Source: Megachile rotundata
Lineage: Eukaryota; Arthropoda; Insecta; Hymenoptera; Megachilidae
Assembly (NCBI RefSeq): GCF_050947335.1
Contig: NC_134983.1
Coordinates: 2,852,001-2,916,000, forward strand
Reading direction: 5' to 3'
DNA length: 64,000 nucleotides
Positions 1 through 10,479 of this stretch are shown piece by piece; the first letter of the stretch is position 1, and each line of letters begins with the position of its first letter. The notes under the pieces were generated by a model. It was not told the origin of the DNA. It did not search any database and saw only the letters and a program-made list of their open reading frames with translations. The position numbers and the translations under genes are program-made.

Positions 1-590
1 TTTTACATTATTAAATTATTATTAGTATAATATTATTATTGTATTAGTATATTTCACTCTACTGATATATTTATGTTTCTGATAATAACTTGATGAGATG
101 AACACATATGTCCACCTTTTAATGCAAGTGAGTCAATGAAATTTCCATTATCTTTCATAAAAATAGTTAAACGTTATAGTTTTTTGAAAAATAGCAACAC
201 ACATCTTAAAAGTATTATCAAGGAAAATAAATATATGTAATTTATTTGAAATCATCTGTACAATAACATCGATAACAAAATAATATATTTTCATATAATA
301 TCTTAACAAGTATAATTACCTTTTACTGTATGATTGTAATTAGCAATATCATTATTCATTATGATTATTTCTTACTACATGTATTATTAATTTATTATCA
401 TGTTATTAAAATAATTAAAATAATTGCTGTCGAAACTCCACCTTCCCTATTCTATTTCAATCTTACATAATATAATTGATATAAAATAATTGATCAGATA
501 ATTCATCCGAAGCTAGAATATACAATCATAATCTTATTTTAACTCTCGTTTAAAATAATCGAAAATAATATTTTTCTTAAATAAACTTTT
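1..590. other. AT-rich DNA, no feature
   Basis: Almost pure A/T with short TTATTA runs. I see no exon-like block, repeat array or hairpin of note. Confidence 0.6.
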
Positions 591-1426
591 TATTATAATC
601 CAATGCTGCAAATAAAGCAGATAATTATGTTATCATACGCGTTCAGGTCATCTCTCTTTAAAAAATGGTCACCAATTAACCGTGCAAGTATTTTAATTAC
701 CCTGCTCGTGCAACTTTCATCGAGTACTTCTTCGGGTAAAATAAATCGAGCAACGAAAGCCTGTATGAGCCAAGGAGATCGTTGAAAAGAAGCTGCACGT
801 GTTGCATCGAAATAAATTACGAGTACATTTCGCGATGCGGGCAAATGAGTTACGAGTGTCACGTAGAGGCCACTAACCCGTGGTTATGTCACGAAGAGAA
901 GCTTCGTCGTAGCCTGGCTGGTGTCCTCGTGGCGCTGAAAATAGAAGCCTGTTGACTGTGTCGAGAGCACCACAATAAACCGTCTTCCCCTTAAACGTTT
1001 AACCCTTTAAACGTGCCTCCCCTTCCAGAAGCGCATTTACATTTCCGGTTTAAAGTGATTATTGCTCATGCATTATTCTCGTTTTTACCCCGCCAGCGGA
1101 CGAGACACCTATACATGGTTCGACCAAGTAATAAAAGCGAACACCACGTAATTACTTGTACAAAAATAAAAACAAAATATCAAAATTTTTTAATTTTCTG
1201 CTGGATTTTCAAGAAAATCAGGTTTGAATACTCACTCCGTTTCTGTGCGGTTATGGAAGTTTTGTTTTCTGTCGGACAACGTAAACACGTGTTGTGTACA
1301 ACAATATTTTAGCCGAAATGTGCGAAAATCTTTAAGTGGTAATTATGGTTATCGATAGGGCTTGGAGTATCGTCTGACCTTCAAAGTTCGTAGATCTTGC
1401 ATACGTGCACTTTTACTTGTGGCAGT

Positions 1427-1912
1427 ATGTTAAAGAAAAAAGTGTACGGTAATGATATCGAAAGTGAGGTTCACTTAGTGCAAGCAATTAATTACGCTTT
1501 TAAGAAACTGAAAAGTCAAAACATGTTATCGACGGAACGCGCTTCTGTAATTACAGAGTCTAGCTATGCGTCCGATAATGGGGACAACAATTTCAGCAAT
1601 TTTGCTACTGTAAAAGTAAAATTCTTTTCATTGAGAATCGTTTTCGTATATTTATCTCATAGTTGTTTACGTCGCTTTACACAAGATAATAGATTTTCCA
1701 ACTTGATTTTCTCGAAATCCAAGCAGATAATAATCGATAAACTTTATACCATATTTTATTTCTATTTATCCATTAGGAATTATGTGAATTTTAAATATTA
1801 TTCACACTGTGTATCTTTTGTTTTTTTTTTTTAAATTTTATTCTATTCGTAGATTTTGCTTATTTGTGATAAAGTACCCAATTATTGGCACTTTAAGCAA
1901 AATGCTTTTTAA
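1427..1912 (+). CDS. Candidate two-exon small gene (82 aa), unknown
   Basis: Exon 1 (1427-1615) starts at a true ATG. Its 63 codons have a balanced, non-AT-driven texture (N-terminus MLKKKVYGND; a lysine-rich helix-like part, then a Ser/Asn-rich part) although the surroundings are very AT-rich. It ends AAA|GTAAAA; ACT|GTAAAA at 1609 is an alternative. The 237-nt intron closes with a long T tract (about 1820-1846) and TTCGTAG. Exon 2 (1853-1912) continues in phase 0 for 19 codons (ILLICDKVPNYWHFKQNAF) to TAA. An AATAAA lies at 2226-2231. No domain, signal peptide or family is recognised. The open frame, splice sites, phase and poly(A) signal are seen; that it is a gene is inference. Confidence 0.4.
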
Positions 1913-2651
1913 TGCATGTTTTAAAATATATATACAACACAATTGCCATAGAATTGTACATGTACTATAAAACTTGAAGATCGTTTTCTTTGGTTAGTAT
2001 TGCTTTGTAAGACCATTTTGAAAATACTTTCCATAAAATCGATTTGTATAGAAATGTGTATATAAATCCTTAACAATTCATATATAATGCTAGTAACTGA
2101 CTGACGTATTATGTCAGTTATTTGGATATGGTTTTTGTCAACATGTTTGTTAGTGACACTTTGGTATAAATAATAAGCAAAAAGAGAAGAACAAGTAAAA
2201 TTTATGTGATCAAAATGCAAGTGTGAATAAAGGAATTTGTATCACCTGTTGCGTCTCTTATCCTATTTACGTTAGAATCATAATTAAAATAAATAAACAA
2301 CGTTAGAACTATTATATATTCAAGTATTTTATATGCTATTAAATACATATTTATGTATTAAATAAATATAATAAAGCCTAATAAAATCTGATATATAGTC
2401 CTTCTAAAATTTTGATTATGTTAAAGAAATTCGACGCTTTCAATCGTTTAAATGTTAAGCTGCAATTCGTATATATTTTTAATATTCAAATATTTAATAA
2501 TTAAACTAACTAACGATCAAAATACTAATACATTGACATTAAAAATAAACAACTTCTTATGTAGGTACCTAATAAGAACATTATTCAAATTAATTTTCTA
2601 TCATTGTTCGAATGAACAATTAAATATCTTCATAAATATCACCATTTTTAG

Positions 2652-2992
2652 TCATCAATATAGTAGCGGCACTAATCAAAGTTTCGCTTCATCTTCATTA
2701 GGTTTATTTTTAATGGCAGTAAGTATAAAGCAACGGTCACCAGTGATACTTTTGGCAGTCAATGTGTTAACAGTTTTCTCATGTTTCTTTCTGGTTATTA
2801 TTCGAATATGTTTTGTTAAAATATCCTTGAATCAATCGTGAAACCTCATTTCCACAGAACATCTTTAACCAGCGTCAACGTGAAAAGAATAGAAATAAAG
2901 TGCTTAACAGGAATACTAGCTTCCAAGTACATGCCTCAGCTTCCAAATCGGATAAAGACCTCTTTCATCGACAATTCCGAAGACGGAACTAA
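2652..2992 (+). CDS. Two exon-like blocks of an unknown plus-strand gene
   Basis: Block 1 (2652-2718) follows TTTTTAG and ends at a consensus donor, GCA|GTAAGT. It encodes Ser-rich HQYSSGTNQSFASSSLGLFL plus MA. Block 2 follows TTTCCACAG at 2857 and continues in phase 0 (NIFNQRQREKNRNKVLNRN...) to TAA at 2990-2992, a basic tail of 44 residues. The intron is 140 nt. Block 2 is also open in the next frame to TGA at 3039-3041 (ending RKLEERQRSWFKGTN), and that reading looks at least as protein-like, so its frame is uncertain. Block 1 needs two bases from an upstream exon; the 1427-1912 candidate ends in phase 0 and does not fit. No start codon was found. Confidence 0.27.
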
Positions 2993-3044
2993 ACGAAAGC
3001 TGGAAGAACGCCAACGATCATGGTTCAAAGGAACAAATTGAGTC

Positions 3045-4440
3045 TTCGTGCTAGAAATTCTAACAATTCTCTTCAAATTGTGGACTCAAACAGAAATGCA
3101 TGAAAAATAGGTGAAATAGGAATCTCTATCCTTACTGCATCATATTATTTCAGTAATAGGGAAATTTCATTTGTGAACAGAAATATTTTCTAAAATTCAA
3201 AGGAACGTGTCAATGTAAGTTCGAAAAAGTCAAATAATACAATTTAAATTTGAAACATTTAGTATGTTTATGTGAAACCATTAGACTCTACTTTTCTGAC
3301 AAAAATTGATAATATAAAAATATATCGAAATACTAAACTTAACTGTAAATACGTCTGATACAAAATGACCTGTTCATTTCTTCTTATCAAAAATACCTAA
3401 TTATTAATAATCGTACCGAGTATTAGGTCCTGATAAATTAAATAGACGATTTTAAAAAAATTGTTGATCTGATAACATGAAATTACGGCAAAAATATATT
3501 ATATCGAATAAAGTGACTGTATAAATGTTTCATATTTTAGGTACAAAATGAATGGTTATAACAAGCAGTGAACGATTTTAGATTTGCTAACACGTGTTAT
3601 AATTTCATTGAAAATTAATGTAAAGATTTCATCAATTTGAAGCATAATATTAAAAATGATCTTATAAATCTTTAGTCAACGTTCTTAATACAAAGAGTGT
3701 TAAATAACACGTTATAGAGAGTACAATATACAACATAAATTTTACTACAAACTATGTAGAGTACAGAATAATCGATGAAATACTAATCTGACAATTAGTT
3801 ACATTCAGTAAACTTTAATTTTGAGAAAACAATCATTTTACTTTATAATTAGAAATAGATTATTATCCTGCACACTTTTATATGAGTTTGCAGTGTCTTT
3901 ATAGTCCTCCATTGAGTAAAGGTTTCTTGAAATAAAAATTAAAGTGCGACTCGTGACACATTATAATTTTAATGTAACTAACCTAAACCATGTTTGTATA
4001 AATATCAAGTTTTCACCTAATATCAATTATAGTTTAAACAACTAACGATTTCTGAATTTAAAATATACCTAACATTTTAACTTTATTTATTTTAACATTA
4101 TAGTAATGATTACCTCTGATTGACGCTAATGTAAAAGAAATCATAAATTAACCCTTTGCCAGACTTTGTCGTACCTGCCTTGTGTCGCAATTTAATCGTG
4201 ATTTTATTCAAATTTTTAATATGCTTAACTTTGAAGTCCAATTACAATTTACTGAATATAGAGTAGACATAAAATTTCAACATTCCATATTTGTATTAAC
4301 ATTGCAGTAGAGAATCGTTTTGACTAACGGATTTGACAAAAAAATCTTATGTCAATGACTGAACACAATATTGTTCAAATTTTACATTTTCAAAAAGTGT
4401 CAAAAAGGAGGGGTTTGATTTCTTTTTACCGTTCGAAATA
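3045..4440. other. AT-rich intergenic DNA with one diverged repeat fragment
   Basis: Mostly AT-rich with no exon-like block. From about 4151 (TTAACCCTTTGC) to 4335 the sequence resembles, with many changes, the repeat at 9460-9710. Shared short words are a run like AAGYCCAAYT, AGACATRAMATTTYAAC and TTAACATYGYAGTAGMGAA, in the same order. Confidence 0.45.
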
Positions 4441-4452
4441 AGAATCCCCTTT

Positions 4453-4719
4453 CTAAAGCGTTTCAAAATTCAAAGCCGAAAAAGAAACGGTACGCGATGC
4501 ACGGTAGAGGTCCGAACGGTGATAAATCGTCATTCCTATTCGTTTTGCTCGAGTAATTTGTGCCGCTAAGTGGCCACCGGCTAGCATAACTCTTTGGGGA
4601 GGCGCCTGTAGGAACAACGACACCGTGAAACACGGGTATCTTTTTATGTAAATTCGTCGCTCCAAGGAGTTCGGCAGTCGTATAATATCCGGAAGCACGG
4701 GTCTAGAGGAAACCGCCAT
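4453..4719 (-). CDS. ATG-initiated 88-aa ORF in a CpG-rich patch, unknown
   Basis: The ORF starts at ATG (4717-4719) as MAVSSRPVLPDIIRLPNSLE and ends at TAG. It is basic, with no signal peptide or clear membrane segment. The patch is richer in G+C and CpG than its surroundings and contains a possible acceptor on the same strand (GTTCCTACAG), so only part of it might be exonic. It could equally be a regulatory CpG patch with a chance ORF. Function unknown. Confidence 0.2.
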   Translation of the reverse strand: MAVSSRPVLPDIIRLPNSLERRIYIKRYPCFTVSLFLQAPPQRVMLAGGHLAAQITRAKRIGMTIYHRSDLYRASRTVSFSALNFETL

Positions 4720-5079
4720 GAAAACGGCCGGTTAAAAAAAAGAGAAAACTTTCGTAATTTCATAGATTACCTGCTGAGAAACCGATGGTCTCTTTACACG
4801 TGCGAATTTATCGGAATAAAAAAGGCAAGGTGCCTTTTTTTACAACTCGTTATTGCTTAAAATGAATTGGTAGGGTTTTATTGATTATGTTGTACTCCGA
4901 TGAAGGAATAATGTATCTTCGCGTTAATTTTATATTGCTATAAACTATAATTATTTTGATGTATAAATAATTTATTTTAGATTATTTTTATTATGTTGTA
5001 ATCTATGATTCGTTATTGTTGCATTAACAATTTCTTTCATTGTAAATTCTGAGTGATTGGTTAGGTTTACAATTAATTT

Positions 5080-5171
5080 AATTGTTATTAATTAAATTAA
5101 TAATAAATTGTTATTAGTTAAATTAAATCAATATAAATTGTAATTAATTATTAATTTAATTAATAACAATT
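5080..5171. repeat. 25-bp perfect inverted repeat, AT-only
   Basis: The arms at 5080-5104 and 5147-5171 are exact reverse complements (core TTGTTATTAATTAAATTAAT) separated by 42 bases. A partial direct copy of the arm lies in the spacer (about 5106-5125). The arms are pure A/T apart from one base, so this may be a cruciform-prone AT repeat rather than a transposon end. Confidence 0.75.
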
Positions 5172-5404
5172 TAATTTTAATTTGGTACCGGAATTTTCTT
5201 TTATAACTCACAATATGCTATTCTAGTTTAGTATGGAAACTTTCTTGTAATACGTTTTTAGTATTTTTAGAAAATACATCACTTTTTAGATTGTAAAAAT
5301 GAACATAGTCACTGACTGGGGTGATTAGTGGAGTAAGCAAAGTATGTATAAATCCGTTTTCAGGGATTATAATAAAATAAAGCTTTAAACAGTATCGACG
5401 AGAG

Positions 5405-5770
5405 ATCACTACTGTAGTATTATACTCTCTTACTATTCTTCTATTCAGCTATATTATTTATTATCATCACTATTCCACTATTATACAGTTCCAGTGTAGT
5501 TTCACTATAATACATTACTATATTATTGTTTTATTAATTCCATTATATGTTCATATTACTATATTAAGATTTTTACTTTTTACTATTATATTATTCTATT
5601 ACATTACTATTATATTATGCTGGAATATTGCTATCATACTCATATCATACTCATATTATGCTACCAATGAGCTGTTCTGTTAGATCATTATATCATTATT
5701 TTATTATTGAACTGTTCAACTGTATTACTACCTTACATACCGTTTATTTACATCCAAATACTACCTTAGT
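5405..5770. repeat. Degenerate TATTACTAT-type low-complexity tract
   Basis: A long run of variants of ATTACTATTATATTA with CATACTCATAT interruptions. It has no fixed period and no coding potential. Confidence 0.55.
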
Positions 5771-6045
5771 ATTTCATTTAATCAATTTTTCTATTTTACT
5801 TACGTAGTATAATATTTTATCGAGTAGGTTTCTAGACCTTTTTGCACTGAAAATATTCTACATAACATAAAAATCTAAATTGATTTTGAAGCTTGGGAAA
5901 ATTAACGCAGGCATGTGAGTTTATGCGCATAAAACTTGATTGTGTTCGTAATAATATCCTAAATAATATTTGCATGTTATGAATTTACAAGAAACAGCGA
6001 AAATTAATCAAAAGAATATTTATTGGTTACCAAAGAAATAGTTTG

Positions 6046-6966
6046 TTAAGGGGTAACACTACTCTAGAGCCCGAAAAAGAGGTCTAACTTTGACAATTTA
6101 TTTTGGAAGAACGACAAACGGAAAAGAATTTCTTCTCAGAGGGTTTATTTAACACATATTGAACTACGACAAAATAATTTTTAATTGTCATTTTCGTACA
6201 AAATGGAGGCGACAGAGCCGATCGGCGGAAACAGTTTTTGTAAAAACACTCCTACGGGAGGACGGATTTTTCGTTATGTATGAGTCGTCGTAAAAAATCA
6301 AAAGGATTTATAATCTATATACCATTGGCTTTGGAAATACGTAGGGGTTTTTTGATTAATCAATTTTTGTAGAAGTTATGCGTTTTTTAAGGAATGAATC
6401 GACTTTTTGCATGAAAAATGAGCACTAAATTGTTTATAAAAAAAAAGTTTACATTCAATCAAAAAACGGCTACGTACTTGCAAAGACAATATTGTTGTGC
6501 AGTTACTGTAAAAATTTCAATTCGATCCATGTCACCGAGAAATCCGTCCTCCCAGTATGAAGAAACTGGTTTCGAGAAAAAGGCGTTTGAAGTTTTATGA
6601 ACATTTTAATCCTCAAATTCTCTGTTCACCGCTAATCTGCAATGCCTGTACCATACATTTGGCTATCCAGATCAATGTTTGCTACCTTCTCTAGCTTTCC
6701 GGATGCTTCTATTTGTTTTGTAGGTAACAAGTAAACTTATTATTTTAAATGATAACAATAATATGAAAGCGATGAATTGCAGCATACCGCGCGAGTACTC
6801 AGTGCACGCTCTGAGGCACTGCGGCAAAATTGATAATTGAACCATTTAAAATTTGTTTTCTACAATAAATCAAACGGCATTCCGTTCTTAAGACCCTAGA
6901 ATATCGTTTTAGCCAAAAAAAGAAAAATCGTCCTTTTGAAAATCCTAGAGTGGTGTTACCCCTTAA
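6046..6966. mobile_element. Non-autonomous TTAA-flanked DNA element (~0.9 kb)
   Basis: The left end reads TTAA then GGGGTAACACTACTCTAG. The right end is its inverted copy, CTAGAGTGGTGTTACCCC then TTAA, with one mismatch in 18 bp. TTAA at both outer edges fits the target duplication used by piggyBac-type transposases (family knowledge). Inside, GGGAGGACGGATTT (about 6259-6272) recurs inverted as AAATCCGTCCTCCC (about 6540-6553), giving a second, inner inverted pair. No transposase is present: the only internal ORF of size (6418-6600) is Lys-rich and unremarkable. Likely a MITE or deletion derivative; the family assignment is inferred from TTAA alone. Confidence 0.8.
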
Positions 6967-7155
6967 GTGTTAAGAATATAAAATATAACCGTAAATCACT
7001 TTTTAGTTACTTGTTTATTTCCAAAAAATCAAAAGTAAATAATAATTACGTGAAGCTGTAAAATAGTTTTAATAATGTTGTTCTATAAGACAAGACAACA
7101 TATTATTTAAGTGGCTATGCTGACAGTTTTTTTATTAAGTTAAAAAGTACTTTTA

Positions 7156-7410
7156 TTAATATTGTTCTTTATCTTCTTTAAATAAGATAAAGACAACAAT
7201 GCACCTAAGTGGACAGTTATATGTATGTTCATTTTCGAAGTTAAAAAGTAAAATTGTTTGACAATCAGCCATATTTAAGCAGATTACAAGAGTATCGTTC
7301 GCGCGAAAGGACCATCTGAGTAATCCTTGGCCCGTTGTTTCCACCAAGACTTCCAATTCTAATTTCGGTATCTTTATTTCTTTGGACCCTTTTTCCCAAA
7401 AACAAGCCAT
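7156..7410 (-). CDS. Compact 84-aa ORF with poly(A) signal, unknown
   Basis: True ATG at 7408-7410 (MACFWEKGSKEIKIPKLELE...) to TAA, with balanced codon use in its first two thirds and a hydrophobic stretch near the C-terminus (RCIVVFILF). AATAAA overlaps the region just after the stop, as in a compact terminal exon. Upstream (7430-7650) is a CpG-rich patch that could be its promoter or 5' UTR. A possible donor inside (CACTTAG|GTGCAT) would allow splicing instead of the downstream stop. No family is recognised. Confidence 0.33.
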   Translation of the reverse strand: MACFWEKGSKEIKIPKLELEVLVETTGQGLLRWSFRANDTLVICLNMADCQTILLFNFENEHTYNCPLRCIVVFILFKEDKEQY

Positions 7411-7429
7411 CGTACGATAGATCTTTTTG

Positions 7430-7700
7430 TCTTTCCGGTGTATTAATCTTGGCCGGGCGTCAAGACCGCCCGCCGACTTTCAGGACCGTAAATTCACGTT
7501 TCAAGGAAGGAATAAGATGTTTGGAATTTTTATAGATTCTCATCCGCGATGCTCCCACAACACAATATTCTCTCCCCTCTTCTCCTCTTTCCCCGATCGT
7601 GTGCTCTACGACCCCTTTCGACTCTCGATTCTCAAATTTACATAAGCGATTGTACGTGTCCCACGAGTTGCTGCGTGTAGCTACGTGACGTCTGCTAAAA
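7430..7700. promoter_or_regulatory. CpG-rich patch upstream of the minus ORF at 7.4 kb
   Basis: G+C and CpG rise sharply against the AT-rich background, and several frames are open for that reason. It lies immediately 5' of the minus ORF at 7156-7410. It may be a promoter/5' UTR; no TATA box or initiator was identified. Confidence 0.25.
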
Positions 7701-8985
7701 CAACGCTTGGTCGTTTGTCAACAGCTAACAGTTTTCGGTTATCAACCCTCTTAATGCGCACGCTCTTAAGTGTCATGTAATTGATGCTATAAATATCTGT
7801 TCACGGTAAAATCAACTTCGACAATTTATTTTTCATCTGGCTGCCACTTTTTGCAAAATTTCAGTAATTGGTTTGGAATTGTTCTCTGACGAAGGGGTAA
7901 ACAGTCTCGATATTTTTTTAGGATAAGTAGCTGGATCTGCTTAATTGAGAGAAGTAAATTAATGTCTGTATTTAATAATATATACTTAACTTATCAATAA
8001 TATACTCAATAATATATACTCATACAATAATATATAATAACGATATTTCAAAATATTATAATGCAACCCTACTGTAAAGTAAATAATAGTTACACTATTA
8101 TTATATTGTAAATAACAACTATTATATTAAATTAGCACATTGCGAAATAAATCAGAAGTTAATATATATATATTCACATCTGTGCAAAATATTAATACGC
8201 ACCCGTATTAATTACGTATATTTATACGTAACTATACTAAAATTTCATTCATATAAATTACAAAATGATTAGAGTAATAGGCAACAAATATACCTTATTG
8301 AATGAATTATAAAACTGATATAATTTTCACTAATTTAAATTTAACAAATATTAATGTAATATCAATATAAGAACTTCATTTATAAAGTTCGTCATTGTAC
8401 CAAATTAATAAAAAATAAATTATGAAATTATTATGATATAAAATTTTATTGAAACGTTTTTGAAATATTATACAGTAGCATTTACCATTTTTATTTTCCT
8501 GAAGGGGTGCTCGTTATTCAACGTATCAACTATATTACAAATTCACCCTAAACGACTCTTATTGCACATATTGCAGATCCACTTCACGACTCAATAACAG
8601 CCACGTTGGGTAAAGAAAAATTAGTTAAGTATATACTCACATAAATTTGCGTAACCGGTATCGAATTCGCGATCAGAATCGCGCGTCAACGTTCACACGT
8701 CGAAGGGTCGTTTGCAACTGACGACTCGGCAAATACATTTCTCCGATAAAGGTGAAACTGAATCAGGGGGGGATGTAGTGGAATAGTAGCTGCGATTGGA
8801 TTGGTTCAGTAATAAATAGAGACGTACAGACAGTTATTTCAATTGGTCCAGAAATTAGCAGTGGTGGGAAAGTGGCAATGACCATAAATTAAATGAGATA
8901 ATAACAAATAAATATAAAAATTGCAGTAATAAAGCCAGAATAGCGTCCAACGAACGTAAAATAATGAAACCATTAAGGAATAATT
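7700..8985. other. AT-rich DNA with one CpG-rich patch at 8640-8770
   Basis: Mostly TATA-type simple sequence. The patch at 8640-8770 (with GAATTCGCGATCAGAATCGC) and nearby ATTGG boxes could be regulatory. No convincing exon is seen. An AT-driven minus frame at 8839-9144 is rejected. Confidence 0.4.
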
Positions 8986-8989
8986 TAAA

Positions 8990-9690
8990 TGCACAGTGTG
9001 TCGCAATATATAAACAGAAAATGATTCTAAATAATAATCAAGTGAAATAATTCTATAAGTACGCATAGTATATAATTTGTAGTCATACATTATTACAATA
9101 TTTATAATATAATTACACAATAATACAAAATTGTAATATATCATACGATAGACTCCCGTACAACGCGGTTTATATGTAACGCATATGATTTCATGTTATA
9201 GAAAATCATATAAGAATTTTTTCGCATGACGTATAATTGTCTAAAGTAACACGTTTCAAATAATTATCGCTACGCCAACCTTTATTTTCCATGTTATAAT
9301 CAAATTGCGCAGTATTTAAAAAATAAGTAACATGTACACTTTTAATTAAAGAAATATAGTGCTGATATATGTAGAAAACCTTTTATTTCATTGAAATTTA
9401 GTGAAAATGTAATTATACATTGTATAATTTACATTGAAATGTAATGCTCAGCTACAGCATTAACCCCTTACACTATAATAACAAGCTACGCTCGTGACAC
9501 ACTCGCAGTTCAAGTATGATAAACCCTTCTTATATTTTTAGTGCGGTTGAATGTTCAATTTAAGCCCAACTGTAATTTGCGCAGTTAAGAATCGCTAAAT
9601 GCAAAACAGACATGACATTTTAACTTATTTTAGACGCCTTAACATCGTACTAGCGAATAGTTAGTTATGTCTGACGCATCTACCGATTAA
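8990..9690 (+). repeat. Dispersed repeat, copy 1 (second copy at 19270-19640)
   Basis: Two blocks (about 8990-9140 and 9420-9690) align in order with 19270-19640. Shared words include GTATATAATTT, ACAATATTTATRATATAATTA, GTAATGCTCA, AACTGTAATTTGC and AGAATCGCTAAATGCAAAA-like text. Copy 2 lacks the 9150-9420 segment. Copy 1 contains the inverted-repeat-bounded unit at 9460-9710. Confidence 0.6.
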
Positions 9691-9710
9691 ATCGTGGTAC
9701 AGGGGGTTAA
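9460..9710. mobile_element. Short TTAA-ended MITE-like element
   Basis: The left end TTAACCCCTTACAC and the right end GTGGTACAGGGGGTTAA are imperfect inverted copies. The symmetry continues outward (CAGCAT before, ATGCTG after). At ~250 bp with no coding capacity it resembles a miniature inverted-repeat element. Related but more eroded sequence occurs at 4151-4335 and 19440-19640. TTAA at both ends again suggests piggyBac-type mobilisation, which is inference. Confidence 0.5.
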
Positions 9711-10320
9711 ATGCTGATAATTCCCGTCTTTTATTATCTAGACTGCTGTACAGAGAATCGCATTATACGAGGCTCTACTGTATAATTTGTAATCATTTTA
9801 ATATAAGTGATGGTGTGCAGTCACTTTAATCAATTTTAATATAATTCCGGTTATGATAACAAACAATAATAACAGTGAATAACAGCAAAAGAATTGAAAG
9901 AAACGATTCATATGCATACGTATAATAGAAGGATGATTCTGTGACAAAATTGAATTTAAAAATTCTTTTTACACATTTATTAATTATTTTCTAATCAAAA
10001 ATAAATACAAATACTCAATATTTTCGGGATTATTAATCCATTACAGCTATTCATTAGTCACGAACGAAGAAATTGTTGGAGTTATTGTTTGCCTTAAACA
10101 AATCATTACAAACGTTTAACAGAATTTGCGAGTTCTTTTTTTTTAGTTTGAACAAAACCTTCTATACAGCAAATTTAATATGCAAGTTTAATATGTATAG
10201 TTACAATCTCCGTTTTATATACATCTGATTCATAAATCATTATAACTTTTTATACAAGTGGAAATATATCGCAGTCAAAGCGTATTGGATATTAAATCCG
10301 ATCAATTTTCGCTTATCATT
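9711..10320. other. AT-rich DNA, no feature
   Basis: No exon-like block or repeat array apparent. AATAAA at the 3' edge serves the minus ORF at 10321-10470. Confidence 0.5.
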
Positions 10321-10470
10321 TTATTTGTGATGCCGTTTATAGCGGGTTTTTCCCTTTGCCGTCTTCTTGTAACTGATGGATCTCTTTCCGGCTACTGTCT
10401 GCGGTATCAGATCATGGAAAGAACAGATTAAAATCAAATGTATATAATAAAAACTACCCTTCATAGCCAT
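10321..10470 (-). CDS. 49-aa candidate secreted cationic peptide
   Basis: ATG at 10468-10470, TAA at 10321-10323. The N-terminal ~27 residues look like a signal peptide: MAMKG, a hydrophobic core (SFYYIHLILICSF), then a small-residue stretch ending TVAG. The remaining ~21 residues are strongly basic (KRSISYKKTAKGKTRYKRHHK), without cysteines or acidic residues. AATAAA overlaps the stop codon. An in-frame CCGCAG before ACAGTAGCC (about 10399) could instead be an acceptor, making this the last exon of a larger gene with the same basic tail. A membrane-active or processed peptide is one reading; no known family is recognised. Confidence 0.38.
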   Translation of the reverse strand: MAMKGSFYYIHLILICSFHDLIPQTVAGKRSISYKKTAKGKTRYKRHHK

Positions 10471-10479
10471 CAAAGAGTT

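Noticed and set aside
593..862. 89-codon minus frame, with a possible 20-codon exon between CATACAG and AGG|GTAATT
   Set aside because: Starts with GTG, ends in AT-rich DNA, and the splice reading would leave a very small exon with no partner.
1921..2220. 99-codon minus frame opposite the downstream flank of the 1.4 kb candidate
   Set aside because: No ATG-supported start and AT-driven composition; it lies in the likely 3' UTR of the plus candidate.
6418..6600. 60-codon ATG frame inside the TTAA element
   Set aside because: Short, Lys-rich, with no transposase motif; most simply a chance frame in a non-autonomous element.
8839..9144. 101-codon minus frame rich in Tyr, Ile and Leu
   Set aside because: Codon content follows the AT bias. 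The membrane-like look is what AT-rich DNA gives, and part of it lies in a dispersed repeat.
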